A stretch of DNA of 64,000 nucleotides from Saxidomus purpurata (GCA_022818135.1 JAFMSR010000013.1:30238081-30302080), one strand, 5' to 3'; counted from the first letter of the stretch, positions 23,495 through 35,092 are shown. Translations and numbers: made by a program. The notes: generated from the letters alone by a model not told the origin.

Positions 23495-24764
23495 AAATTC
23501 AGTTGCTTTGAAATTACCATAGTGTTTTTCTAAGTCGCGAGGCATACGTTCAATGTAATCAGGTGGTGAAATACTCTGCAGTCTGTCCGATATCTGTGTT
23601 AGATGCTTACCAACAAAGTATGGACTTTTATTGTTATCTGGTGAAAAAAACTTGTACATTAAAGTTAAGTTACTCCTGGTAATACAGCGTGCATGTAGTC
23701 AGGCACAATTCCTAGTACTATGTCAAACCATGGCATACTTGCAAGCCCGCATGGACCACAAATTCCTTTTAATCGATTCCTGGTTGTTGCATTTGGCCCC
23801 TTTTCATATTTTACATCATCAGAATCACGTAATGTAGGCCTTTCAGCTGATGCTCTGTATGGGTAAGATCTTGCATAGCCTTTGCCCTGATTGACAGTGA
23901 CACCTTGCTCCTCACATGTACTACAGCCAAACTGACCATAGTGCATAGTCATATTAAGTACATAAGATTTCGTTTGAAGGTCCATAGTTGCAAGAAACAC
24001 ACCAAATTAACTTAACTGCTTTTGGATAAGGACATCCTGCCAAATTTACTGTAAATCAATCATTGTAAAGTCTGCACATCTCTTCCCCTATAGCTGACAT
24101 ATATTGAATGAATGGAGGTTTATTTTTCCCTTGCCAAATTGCAGCAAGAATCATATTTTCTCTGGCAAACCTACTTGACGGTGGTAACTCATTAATAGCC
24201 AGAAATACTGGCCACAGTTTAACGTTTGAAGAACTATACAAAGGAATTCCGTCAGTGTTCAATATTGCACTTATTGCCATTTCACTGTTTAAAAATTGAC
24301 CAGGCTTACAAAATTGACGATACAGACTTCCATCCCTAATATCTTCCAAAGTTTGTGGTGGTGTCTGAGAAACTTTAGACTTTGTGTTTTGTACCATATC
24401 CCAGATTCCCTTTCTCTCCAAAATATATTTTATTTGTTTAGATATATCTGCAAGAATAAACTGGCATCTAGGTTCACGACCCTTTAAAATTTAATGTTGA
24501 GAAGACAAAGGTCCTTTGTATTGAAAACCTCCAAATGTATTGCTGCATACAACTTTGTTTGGGTCATCTGGAAAGACATTATCACACAAGCTACAGTAGT
24601 GTCAGACTTTACATTTGGTGTTACCAGCTAAACTCATCACTTTGTCATAGCTGAGAGTGTCCTCTTTACTAATCTGTGGACAAAGAGCATTAATAAGTTC
24701 AACCAAATGCTTAGTGGCTACACCAGATGCATTATGGCACAGTACATATGACAGAACACAAATA
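23495..24764 (-). pseudogene. CACTA/EnSpm-type transposase, tnp2-like core
   Basis: Read on the minus strand: CICVLSYVLCHNASGVATKH, a CxxC-type region with in-frame stops near 24600 and 24490, then NTDGIPLYSSSNVKLWPVFL and INELPPSSRFARENM, then FLATMDLQTKSY, YGQFGCSTCEEQG, and MPWFDIVLGIVPDYMHAVLP. It ends PPDYIERMPRDLEKHYGNFK-ATEF. This is the motif order of the tnp2 transposase of CACTA elements, including the DxMH motif. Frame breaks lie near 24055, 24000 and 23662. The C-terminal exon continues at 15514, with the LINE and MULE lying between. The flanks were not resolved to CACTA termini. Confidence 0.75.
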
Positions 24765-25633
24765 CAGTCGAGTCTCGATTATTCGAAGTGTCGGGGACCA
24801 CGATTTTACTTCGAATAATCCATGGGTTCGAATAATCCAAGTCCCAAAGATGGCCAGCTGATTGTTGTGTAAATCGTCAATATATACACGTGTATAGCTA
24901 TCACAGACGCTTATACTTTATATACATTGCATATACATTGCGTATATGATGTAGATGAAAGGAAAAGGAAAACAGAAATAAATCATATCAAACTTTGAAT
25001 TTATGTTTTCATTTTTAAACCCTTTCAACTCGTTGCTGATCTAGGTATCCCCCGGGGTCGGGACATTTGCCAGATGCTCAGTACGAATGGAAAAGAAGCT
25101 GATCTGGGTATCCCCAACTTCGCCAGATTGCTCAGCCAAAATTTCTTTTGCACAAGTAGAAGTCATTTTTCTTCTGATAGTTAAATTAAAAGTCATGCTT
25201 TAAATAGGAGTGGTAGTTTGGTAGTCACGAGATTGTTATTCGAAATTAAAGATGAACATCTTTAACGGACTTTCAAACAAAAAACAAAAGTTGTTCCTTT
25301 GGTATTAAACAAAAAGGTTAGACGAGTATGTAATTATCACACCTTAGCACATATAATGCGCCGACCGCGTGTTGTTTTTCGCAAGTTGAGCGTGTCAATG
25401 ATTATTGGTCTTATTCGAATGCATTTCGAATAACCGGTGTGAAATTCCTTACAAACGTTGTCAAATGTACTGAAAAAACACTTCGAATAACACCAGGTAT
25501 TCGTAAAATCCATTTCGAATAACCCGTTTATTTTTATATACATTTATGTATAAAACATTTCGGGACCGAATATTGTCTTCGGATTACACCAGGTATACGA
25601 ATAATAGGTTGTTGAATAATCGGGGTCGAACTG
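24765..25633. mobile_element. pogo/Tigger-like MITE 1 (TA target)
   Basis: It is flanked by TA on both sides (24763-24764 and 25634-25635). The left end CAGTCGAGTCTCGATTATTC and the right end (minus strand) CAGTTCGACCCCGATTATTC are inverted copies. CAGT-starting ends with TA duplications fit the pogo branch of Tc1/mariner. The interior is rich in TTCGAATAA words. No transposase was recognised. It interrupts the CACTA coding region; removing it with one TA keeps the reading frame. Confidence 0.75.
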
Positions 25634-25635
25634 TA

Positions 25636-26110
25636 CACTGTAATTCAGTTGCTGAATACTGCTGGCTAGTACCAGTATCATATGAATGTTGATTACTGTC
25701 ATGGTAATCAGATTCATTCATACTTGAATTTGAATTTATATCACTTTAAGATGTTAAGTCATGGTTACTGCAATTGTCTGGTTCACTATCAAGATCTGAA
25801 AATGAACTGTCAAATTCTGAACAGGAACTGTCTTCTGCAGAAGCACTGCTATTGTCAGAGATGCTATTGTCAGAGATGCAGCTGTTTAAATTATTAGTTA
25901 GCTCTTTGTAACATGATACATCTGAGGCATCACTAAGATGATGTTCAGATGAACAAGCTTGACTGCCAACTTCAGCATGTTCCAAGAAAAATGATGAATT
26001 TTCTTCTGTATGTGATTCATTCAGGTGTAAAGTATCATGCATCTGAAGACGTCTTCGTTTAGTACGTTCTGGGACTGGTATTGATGGGTCATCAGCATAC
26101 TGTTTGTATA
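25636..26110 (-). pseudogene. CACTA transposase exon 2, acidic N-terminal region
   Basis: From an acceptor-like ATTAAAAAGAG the frame reads YKQYADDPSIPVPERTKRRR (a basic cluster, perhaps a nuclear signal), then a long Ser/Asp/Glu-rich stretch with SDNS-type repeats. There is one in-frame stop at about 25748, after which it continues NSNSSMNESDYHDSNQHS up to the MITE. Low-complexity acidic linkers between a zinc finger and the transposase core are plausible here, but I know of no specific function. Confidence 0.6.
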
Positions 26111-26689
26111 CTCTTTTTAATGGACATGTAAAAAAATCAATTTAAATAAAAAATTTGTAGTAAAAAATTTGTTATGTTGAAAGCATCATTATCATCAATT
26201 TTCTGCATTTTTCAAGTACAGTACTTTTTTTAGGTACTCAGGGTAATGCATTTAGACAATTAAGCATATGGTACATGTAAAAGTTACATTCTTTAAATAG
26301 TCACCTATAGTGTTGTGCATCACCCTAGTACATGTATAAGATTTCTGTTTTCCATTTTTTGGGGGAAATTGTTATCAATCATTTTTATCAAATTTCATAC
26401 AGTTTAGGAGAAAAAGATCAGACATTTAAAACATATACACAAGTAAAAAAGTGAAAGAGCCTTTGGACTCTGGAAAAATTGTCGGAGACAAGTTGCCTGC
26501 AACACACACAATTTGGCCTGGTACAAATCATTCCGGCTTTATCAAAATCTAGCCAGCATTGTACGGACTAGCGAAAGGAGAGACTGGTGGACACAAAGTG
26601 ACAGACAGCATGGGCAAAACCAATATGTTTCCCCAAAAAGGTAACAATTACCTGCTTATAGTAGTGTTAAAATTTTATTAATTACTTAC
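26111..26689 (-). other. Candidate intron between zinc-finger exon and exon 2
   Basis: Bounded by GTAAGT at 26689 and by an AG at 26111-26112 on the minus strand. AT-rich, with T-rich sequence ahead of the acceptor. No other feature seen. Confidence 0.5.
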
Positions 26690-26828
26690 TTTTGTCATGT
26701 TTATTTATAAGGTGAGTGAAGACCCTTTGTTTCGTACTTAGAATCTCATTGCAAACTTTGCAGCAAAACTTGGGTTTTCCTTCAACTATCACAACACTGT
26801 AATAATTTTCCTTTGAAATGTCAGCCAT
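26690..26828 (-). CDS. Zinc-finger first exon of the CACTA-type gene
   Basis: The start codon is at 26828-26826. The 46 codons have no stop and end at a strong donor, AAAA|GTAAGT. Residues 21-44 (FCCKVCNEIL...THLINKH) form a C-x2-C-x12-H-x4-H finger, a BED or C2H2-like DNA-binding module of the kind found at the N-termini of cut-and-paste transposases. The exon ends in phase 1, which fits the acceptor proposed at 26111-26112. It is intact by itself although the gene downstream is broken. Confidence 0.65.
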
Positions 26829-26829
26829 T

Positions 26830-27340
26830 TTCTGAAAATGAAAGCATACAATACGTCATGTAATTGTATAAAATTAAAACAGAGTGAAACATCAATGATC
26901 ACATTTTAGGTAACATATGGCTCTTAATTGTTTTTTGCACTATCCAGTATTTAAATAATCAAACAATGCAATTAAGTTGTAAATTTCATCATAAAAAAGT
27001 TTTAAACTATGTCTTTTATAGAAAAGTTTTAAAGATCAAGGTATTTTTAGCTTGAAATAAATAAGGAAACAAGTTATCATGCAGTGATATTTGGCTAAAA
27101 GATATAATCAAACAATGTCCTGTGAAAACCTGAGGCCATTGGTCTTTTAAATTCTAGAAATTTACAGGGACAACATTTGGTACCACCAACTGTTTGTGTA
27201 CTAGCATGCTACTTAGCAATGTATTATAGTCATGAGAGTCGAGCATGTGCTTTTACTTTAGTAAACAACAATGAAATTCAGTAAAATCTTTTTTAATGTT
27301 AACGATTATGTCGCTGTAATAACATAGCAGTTCTTTCAAT
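26830..27340. other. No gene recognised
   Basis: AT-rich region upstream of the zinc-finger exon; it could contain the promoter of the CACTA-type gene. A convincing CACTA terminus was looked for and not found. Confidence 0.4.
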
Positions 27341-27350
27341 AATATAATGT

Positions 27351-27484
27351 TATTAATCAAGTGATTTCATATTGGCCTTGTTATTTGTCCGAGGGTGGTC
27401 GTATTGGCCCAAGGCCGAAGGCCGAGGGCCAACACGACTGCCCGAGGACAAATAACAAGGCCAATATGAAATCACTTGATTAAT
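27351..27484. repeat. 134-bp near-perfect palindrome 1
   Basis: Arms of about 59 bp (ATTAATCAAGTGATTTCATA... and ...TATGAAATCACTTGATTAAT) flank a 15-base loop, AAGGCCGAAGGCCGA, that is itself nearly self-complementary. Only a few mismatches were seen. A foldback end or a cruciform-prone site. Confidence 0.85.
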
Positions 27485-27489
27485 GATAA

Positions 27490-28765
27490 TTTTATTATTC
27501 AACTTTACAATATTGGCTAAATAAACAAGAATGTTAAGAGAATCTAACATGTTCATGAGTTGTGGATAAGGAAATCCCAACCAAGGGTTGAGATACGTCA
27601 CAAAAATGAGGCTCTGCCGAGTTTTTTTTGACGTATCTCAACCCGAGGGTGAGATTTCCTTATCCACAACTCAATGGACATGGTAGATTTATTTTCTCAC
27701 CGTTTGAATCGCATTTTCACACAAGTAAGAAGAAATAAATATATCCTGGTGGGTTGTATTACCGGTGTATTTAAATTTCAGAAACAAATTCTGAAAAGAA
27801 TTATGACCATTCACCTGATATATTTGATTTGTTATTGTCCTATACCATTTATTTATAATTTATGTAAAAGACAGATCATGTTAAGAATTTTTTCAAAGTA
27901 AAACATACGCAAACGTAAACACCATTTAGTCTATTTTTAGTAACAGTCTTGGAGGGTAATACCGGTGCATTGGTAAATTTCTATCCCATGTCGTTCTTCA
28001 GGTCAAATATAACTAATACAATTGAGTCAGTGTTATTCAGGTAAGTCACTAGGTTAGTCCTTCGCAATTTTTTAATCACTGACATATAAAATAATGTAAT
28101 AAAAATGTGTTTCAACAAGCCAAGTGTGAAAACATTTAAAAGAAACACTGTTAAATAACAGTGATTGATACAGCAAGTGTTGGGGTTGAAACATTTAGGG
28201 TTCGTATACCTAAAATTTGTAAATCTCACACCATGTAATTTAGCATGTATCAGTGTCTATGTACAATATGCAAATTATGTTGTGACGTCATTAACAAGTT
28301 ACGTTTGGATCATTTTTCGGAATGCCCCGGTAATATACGACCACTGGTAATACCCTCCCTGACTATACAGGAGGGGGATGAAGAAATGAAAATCACATTT
28401 TTCTCGAATTTTACTTCAAAACTGTTATGGACGGATAGAAAATGATTTAACTAAGAAAATGAATACCCATAACCCTATGTTTATTTCAAAAATAAAAATT
28501 TTACAGTCATTTTTCGATATCAGCATGAGTCTTAAAACAAAATGACGTCGTTTAAAAATCTAACGGAAGTGACTTCTCTGTATTGGCCCTCTCTTTTAAA
28601 CCAATCAGAATGCTTGAATTCCATATTGGCCCTGCTTTTCTCGTATTGGCCCTGCTTTTCTCATATTGGCTCAGTTATGCTTTGTATTAGCTCTACCTGT
28701 TTCATATCATGTGTGCAATTGATCTAATACAGAGTGTAATATTGTAAAGTTGAATAATAATACAT
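27490..28765. mobile_element. Possible foldback element bounded by a 22-bp inverted repeat
   Basis: ATTATTCAACTTTACAATATT near 27492 is mirrored by AATATTGTAAAGTTGAATAAT near 28739. The interior holds palindrome 2, a mirrored GGTAATACCGGTG/CCACTGGTAATACC pair (27957 and 28342) and three TATTGGCCCT phrases near 28580-28660. Boundaries are tentative. Confidence 0.4.
27543..27686. repeat. 144-bp palindrome 2
   Basis: The left arm GAGTTGTGGATAAGGAAAT... pairs with ...ATTTCCTTATCCACAACTC, and GGGTTGAGATACGTCA pairs with TGACGTATCTCAACCC. It lies 58 bp after the first palindrome. Confidence 0.85.
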
Positions 28766-28964
28766 GAAATAACATTACCACATATTCCGGAGTTACAAGT
28801 ATAATTGTCCATGTTTGTTGTTTTTGAAGAGTCATATTAAATGTGAAAAGGTGTAACGATGCTAAATTTAGAATATTCAATTTAGACACTTTTGGTTTTA
28901 AACAGACTGAGTACATCTTCCGCCCAAGATAAAATGTCACCCCGATCAAGCTAAACGGATAAAC

Positions 28965-30052
28965 AACAAGAGCTGTCCCTCCCAAGTGACGAATGCCCCC
29001 CGAAAGAGGTGCCTCACAGTCTGTGTCCTCTCCATGTGCTCAATAAATGTGCTATGTAATTTTAAAATCCTTCCATGCATGACAGAGTAATCATGCATAC
29101 AGTATTCCATTACTTTAAACACTAAGTGTGACCTTGACCTTTGAGGTAGGGACTTGGGTCTTGCATGCGACACATCCGCTTGATGTGCTAGACATTTGTG
29201 CACAGTTATTTTAAAATCCTTCAAAGCATAATCAAGTTATAGTCCGGACACAAATGTATGCATATATACAGGATTCCATTACCTATAAACTCTCAGTGTG
29301 ACCTTGACCTTTGTGGTAGGGATGTGGGTCATGCACGCGACACGTCGTCTTGATGTGCTAGACATTTGTGCCAAATTATTTTAAAATCCTTCAAGGCATG
29401 ACAAAGTTACAGTCCGGACACGAATGTGTGCATATATGCTTATATAGAGGAATCCATTACCTTCAAACTCTAAGTATGACCTTGACCTTTGAGCTAGGGA
29501 CGTGGGTCTTGCACGCGACACGTCGTCTTGATGTGCTAGACATTTGTGCCAAGTTATTTTAAAATCCTTCAATGCATGACAAAGTTACAGTCCGGACACG
29601 AATGTGTGCATATATGCTTATATGGAGGAATCCATTACCTTCAAACTCTAAGTATGACCTTGACCTTTGAGCTAGGGACGTGGGTCTTGCACGCGACACG
29701 TCGTCTTGATGTGCTAGACATGTGTGCCTAGTTATTTTAAAATCCTTCAATGCATGACAAAGTTACAGTCCGGACACGAATGTGTGCATATATAGAGGAT
29801 TCCATAACCTTCATACTCCAAGTGTGACCTTCACCTTTGAGGTAGGGATGTGGGTCTTGCACGCGACACGTCGTCTTGATGTGCTAGACATGTGTGCCAA
29901 GTTATTTTAAAATCCTTCAATGCATGACAAAGTTACAGTCCGGACACGAATTTGTAAGTGGGGACGCACGGACGGACGGACAGACGGACGGACGGACAGA
30001 CGGACAGACGGACAGACGGTGCGATTTTAATATGCCACCCTTCGGGGGCATA
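28965..30052 (+). mobile_element. Family C satellite-cored element, copy 2
   Basis: Same start, core, GGAC microsatellite (about 29965-30020) and terminus as the copy at 19925, with very high identity by eye. It has roughly one fewer ~178-bp core unit (clear units start at 29368 and 29546). Same orientation, about 9 kb downstream of copy 1. Confidence 0.8.
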
Positions 30053-30462
30053 ATAAAAAAGTACAATTTTGAAAATAACCTTTTTTCTAAGAAAATTTGC
30101 AGGTTAATTTTTTCCACTGAATATCTATAATTAGATATCATCTATACCATTGTATACACCCTGATAAAAACATTACTTTTTGGTTTTGCAGTTGAGTTGG
30201 TAAATTAAAAAAAAAAATTGAAATTTCATTAACAAGATACCTGTACTGACATGAAATTTACTTATCCTTATTGCTTTTTATAATACACTGAAAAAATTAA
30301 GTTACGCTTCCTAGCAAAAATGTTATAAAAAAGGATTGTACTTTTCTATTCTCAACTTCGCACATCTGGTTACTGATAAATTATTCACATTTGGGAAAAG
30401 TGATTCCTCAGCTTTCATTGCTGATCTCTGTGCCTTTTAAAATGTACAATAACCATAAATAA

Positions 30463-31163
30463 CTAGATGCCCACGTGCAACATGTCGAGCCCGCCATATG
30501 TCAAAAGGGCTAACTCCTTACCAAGTAGAGATGGGTCAAAATACACCTAACTATTAGATGTAACATGCATGTTGTACCACAGAAAAGTGGTCTCAATTTT
30601 TCTCTACGGTGAGTAATAAAAAAGTTACAATATCAGCTATTTATAGTAACAACAAAGGGAAGTAATTCTAAAAACAAGGGTAGCCTATGGTGGTGAACAT
30701 TTGTACAAAGTAACATCAAAATCCCTCAATGCATGAAGAAGAAATGCTCCAGACCAAGATATTCTTGACTTTGAACTTTAACCTCTAAGTGTGACCTTAG
30801 ACCTAGGGACCTGGTTCTTGCGCATGACACTCCGTCTCATGATGGTGAACATTTGTGCCAAGTGAAATTAAAATCCCTCCATGCATGAAAAAGATATGCT
30901 CCGGACAAAGTCATTCTTGAATTTGACCTTTAACCTCCAAGTGTGACCTTGACCTTAGACCTAGGGACCTGGTTCTTGCGCATGACACTCCGTCTCATGA
31001 TGGTGAGCATTTGTGCCAAGTAACATCAAAATCCCTCTATGCATGAAAAAGATATGGTCCGGACAAAATCGGACGGACGGACGCATGCACGGACGCACGC
31101 ACATACACCGAACCACCAAAAGTGACAACTATATCGAGCTCACCGCAAGCGGGCTCGATAAAA
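30463..31163 (+). mobile_element. Family F satellite-cored element
   Basis: It opens near AACTAGATGCCCACGTGCAA, then TGTCGAGCCCGC, and closes GCGGGCTCGATAAAAA, so the ends are inverted. The core has two to three ~145-bp units with ACCTAGGGACCTGGTTCTTG and GACACTCCGTCTCATGATGG. A GGAC/GCAC microsatellite lies at 31072-31102. Same general layout as families A and C. Confidence 0.7.
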
Positions 31164-31169
31164 ATGAAA

Positions 31170-32530
31170 GAAGAACACAGTCACCATTAGGTTGTAACTG
31201 TCAAATTGTGTCTATAATTATTCTATGTAACGTATGTTGTTAAGGAGTTTTGTTAAGTTTGTAATAAATTTAACTTTGCAAAAGAGTACCGTAAAGATGA
31301 ACACAACCTAATAATCCGGTGCATAGGATGACCGAAAAAGACCGAAAAACAGTTTATGAAGACCAAAAACAACTTTTATTTAAAAGACTAAATATAACTT
31401 ACAGCTCAAAAGAAGAAATTTGTAAATATTGTATAATAAATCAAATAAAAAGATCGAAAAACAAATAGTGCAGACCGAAAACTTTCTGAATTAGCACTCC
31501 AGATTTGTTATGGATGCAGCACAGGAACTTATTTAAACAGACAAAAAATCATTCATTATATACATGATACTTAAGTTATCAATCGTACATCATCTTTTGA
31601 AAAAATAGTTATTTTCAGTAAACAGTAACTGTTTTTCGGTTGTTTTTCGGTCTTTTTGTGTCTTTCAATGCACCCTTAAAAATCCGATTTGTTAACTGGT
31701 CAGCATGACGTCACAGCAAAGCCAAGAACTGTTTATTTTTTAGCTTGATTGGGCTATTTACCCTGATCAGGAGATGTACTCGGCCTGTTTAAACTTTCAT
31801 CAACTGGCATCTTCAAGTTGTTCTGAATGAAAACTCTTCGTAGATTGACAGTCATTTGAGTCTTGGTACCCTTTATGGCAGAATAAATTATAAGTACCCG
31901 GATCTTTAACAATAGATACAAGAACCTTTATTTAAAGTCAGTTATAAATACTGTACATTTTGCTTGAAGCTGAACAAAATTTCTCTTAAATAAAACTATA
32001 AGGCACTCTTAGTTGTGTTAATTGCCAAGCAGTTTGTTCTCCAATTCAAAACTGCCCAAGGTTATACAAAGTTTGACACGCTTGTGCATCCGACACTTAC
32101 AGTGATTTTAGCAACACTGCAATCACAGTCTTATGACCGCGAAAACATGTGACAAACTTATTTGCCGTTGAATTTGAGATTTTTCTGGCTAAATACACTA
32201 TGTCACTCAGTTAAAACTTACGAATTAATTTGATGTCCTCGATCTGTGGAAAGTATAAAATACTATAACGTATTTATACAATTATCTGAATCGTTCTTGC
32301 AGTCTACGGTGAAGTTTGGCTTCTTCTAAATACCGTCCCGTTCTCTGTACGTACCATACACTCCAGAAATTATCGAAATAAGTATGGAAAGAGCCATAAA
32401 GAATACATTTAATCTGCAAACGTGTTTCTAGTTACCATTTACGAAAAAAAACTCGATCAGTAGATGTTTCATGTACAATAAATTTTTAAATGAGACACTT
32501 TTATGATAATATAATAATTTCTCAATTTGC
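31170..32530. other. No gene recognised
   Basis: AT-rich; ACCGAAAAA-type phrases recur near 31330-31480 without clear periodicity. Upstream exons of the BEN-like gene could lie here but none was identified. Confidence 0.4.
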
Positions 32531-32536
32531 ATGCAT

Positions 32537-33165
32537 GCATGACCTTGACCTTTGAGGTAGGGACATGGGTCATGCAGACAATACATTGTCTTGATGTGCT
32601 GAACATTTGTGCAAAGTTATTTTGAATAAATTAATGCATTAAAAAGTTACAATCCTGACACTAATGTATGCATATATACAGGATTCCATAACCTATAAAC
32701 TTTAAGTGTGACCTTGACCTTTGAGGTAGGGACTTAGGTCTTGCACGTGACATATCGGCTTTATGTGCTAGACATTTGTGCCAAGTTATTATAAAATCCT
32801 TCAAAGCATGATAAAGATATAGTTCGGACACAAATGTATGCATATATGCAGGAATCCATTACCTTCAAACTCAAAGTGTGAGCTTGACTTTTGAGGTAGA
32901 GACGAGGGTCTTGCACGCAACACATCGGCTTGATGTGGTAGACATTTGTGCAAAGTTATTTTAAAATCATTCAATGCATGACAAAGTTACAGTCCGGGCA
33001 CGAAATTGTGCATGTATGCATATATACAGGATTCCATTACCTTCAAACTCTAAGTATGACCTTTACTAAAATTTGAGCTAGGGACGTGAGTCTTGCACGA
33101 AGTGGGGAGGCACAGACAGACGGACGGTGCAATTTTAATATGCCACCCTTCGGGGATATAAAAAT
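32537..33165 (+). mobile_element. Degenerate family C element
   Basis: Three diverged core units (TGACCTTGACCTTTGAGGTA at about 32541 and 32709; a decayed one near 32878) are followed by CAGACAGACGGACGGTGCAA and the terminus CCACCCTTCGGGGATATAAA. The start is missing. More decayed than copies 1 and 2, hence probably older. Confidence 0.65.
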
Positions 33166-33306
33166 ATTTGAGTGAGCAGCTTTAAGAAACTATTATTATT
33201 GCTGCATTTATTATTTTTTTAAAGTGAAAATTAGGACAGTCCTTGTATGTGGTGAATAAATCTGGTTTAATCATGATCATGCTGATAATGCAGTTTTACT
33301 TCGTAG

Positions 33307-33384
33307 GAAAAAAAGAGATGAAGAAATGGCTAGATGACAATATCAGCACCTTGACCAATGATGCATCGGACAAGTTTTATGAAG
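33307..33384 (+). CDS. BEN-like gene, exon a
   Basis: The exon is bounded by TTACTTCGTAG and by the donor GAAG|GTAAGT, enters with two bases and leaves in phase 1. It encodes KKEMKKWLDDNISTLTNDAS and then DKFYE. An internal ATG (33318) could serve as a start codon if this is the first coding exon; earlier exons may also exist. It joins in phase to exon b, exon c and exon d, which carries a BEN domain (a DNA-binding/adaptor fold named after BANP, E5R and NAC1). The gene product is most likely a nuclear transcription or chromatin factor. No exact orthologue recognised. Confidence 0.6.
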
Positions 33385-34689
33385 GTAAGTTTTATTTTAC
33401 AATTTCATCCTTGTCAATGTTTATTAGTTTCTGCTAGAGTTATAGAAATAGCTTTTGTTTTATATAAAATTAATATGTCATTCTGTATGCATGCTTGGAT
33501 TTTCTAGGTGTTCAGCTGCCTAGCAAATAGTAATTACTGGCCTGGACAAATAAATACTGATGGAGATTTCTTTTGAGTTTGTGCTAGGTACATGAACACA
33601 TTTTGCAAGGTATTTTTAAGGCCATGAGATCCAGAAATGTACAATCCGTGACATATCTCTTTAAATAACAAATTGAAAAAGAGTTATGGTTCTTGCACAT
33701 TACATATCTTGTTGACCTTTAATGTCCTTTATCAATACTCCTAGTTTCATTCATTTCTCTTCAAAAGTAGTAAAGATATGCTCTGGACAAACTTTTTATA
33801 ATATAAAAGAGACATTATTCTATAAAAATAGAGATATTGTTCTTGGCAATAACTCTGTAATTAGTCAAGATAGAGTTATGGAAGTTATATTGAATTCAAA
33901 CCAGTAGTTTTCAAGTTATGCTGCAGACAAGGAAAAGTAACACAGGGCAATAACTCTGTAAATTATGGTTCTTGTACACTGCACTTCCTCTCATTGTGCT
34001 AGACCATTGTATGAAGTTGTATTGAATTCCAACTAGTAGTTTTCAAGTAATGCTCCGGACAAGGAAAAGTAACAAAGGGCAATAACTCTGTAATGAGTCA
34101 ATTAAAGTTATGGTTCCTGTGCACTGCACTTTATCTCAATGTACTTGACCATTGTATGAAGTTGTATTGAATTCCAACCAGTAGTTTTCAAGTTACGCGC
34201 CGGACAAGGAAAAGTAACAAAGGGCAATAACTCTGTAATTACTCAAGATAGAGTTATGGTTCTTGTGGAATGCACTTCCTCTTATTGTGCTTGACCATTG
34301 TATGAAGTTGTATCGAATTCCAACCAGTAGTTTTCAAGTTATGCTCCGGACAAGGAAAAGTAACAAAGGGCAATAACTCAGTAATTACTCAAGATGGAGT
34401 TATGGTTCTTGTGCACTGCACTTCCTCTCAATGTGCTTGACCATTGTATGAAGTTGTACTGAATTCCAACTAGTAGTTTTCAAGTTATGCTCCAGACAAG
34501 GAAAATGCAACAGACCGCCTGACCTTCCGACCGACCGCCCGCCCGCCCACTGGGTGACTCCTATATACCCCCCCAAACTTCGTTTCAGGGCTATAAATAC
34601 TAGTTAATGGATCCCATAAAATGCTCCACCGCTTTTTTAATTTACAGGGTTTCCTTGGCAGTTTAAATTTTTGAATTTACTTTTTTCAG
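33385..34689 (+). other. BEN-like gene intron with satellite-cored element E
   Basis: A GT...AG interval. From about 33660 to 34600 it holds a dispersed repeat with a ~145-bp tandem core (GGGCAATAACTCTGTAA at about 33942, 34076, 34221 and 34366), a CCGACCGACCGCCCGCCCGCCC-type microsatellite near 34528 and the end TATATACCCCCCCAAACTTC. A fragment of the same family is at 45340-45570. Confidence 0.65.
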
Positions 34690-34935
34690 ATATGAAGGTT
34701 TGTGACCAAGACAAGACATCAAGTCCACAACTGTCAAAAGAATATCAAACTGAAGATGCTAGTCAGATCCTTAAACAGAGCTGTGACAAAGGCAAGAAAT
34801 CAAGTTCACCACCATTATCACATATGGAGAATTGTGACCAAGGCAAGAACTCTAGTTCTCCACTTCCAAAAGACCATCAGGTTGAACAATCTAGTCCGCC
34901 CTTGAAACACAATGAAAAGAAACTGGTTTTTGAAG
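34690..34935 (+). CDS. BEN-like gene, exon b (Ser/Lys-rich linker)
   Basis: The acceptor is TTACTTTTTTCAG and the donor GAAG|GTAATT. The 246-bp exon is phase 1 at both ends and open throughout. It carries three imperfect repeats of about 25-27 residues of the type CDQ/KGKNSSSPPL: CDQDKTSSPQLSKEYQ, CDKGKKSSSPPLSHM and CDQGKNSSSPLPKDHQ. This is a charged, serine-rich, presumably disordered linker, a candidate phosphorylation-rich segment. The internal repeats suggest the exon grew by duplication. Confidence 0.65.
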
Positions 34936-35092
34936 GTAATTAGCTCATAATTTGTTGTTCATTAGCAAAACATGGCACCAACAACTTGGTTCTTTAGGCT
35001 TTAGTCTGTTTTGACTTGAACAGTCCGCAAATTTGATCACATTTACTGAATAGGAAATATGCAATAAAAAAACTAATAACCCTTTTAGCTCA
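34936..35092 (+). other. Start of intron b-c
   Basis: AT-rich intron sequence after the exon b donor, running into the repeat hairpin at 35093. The intron extends to 40269. Confidence 0.5.
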
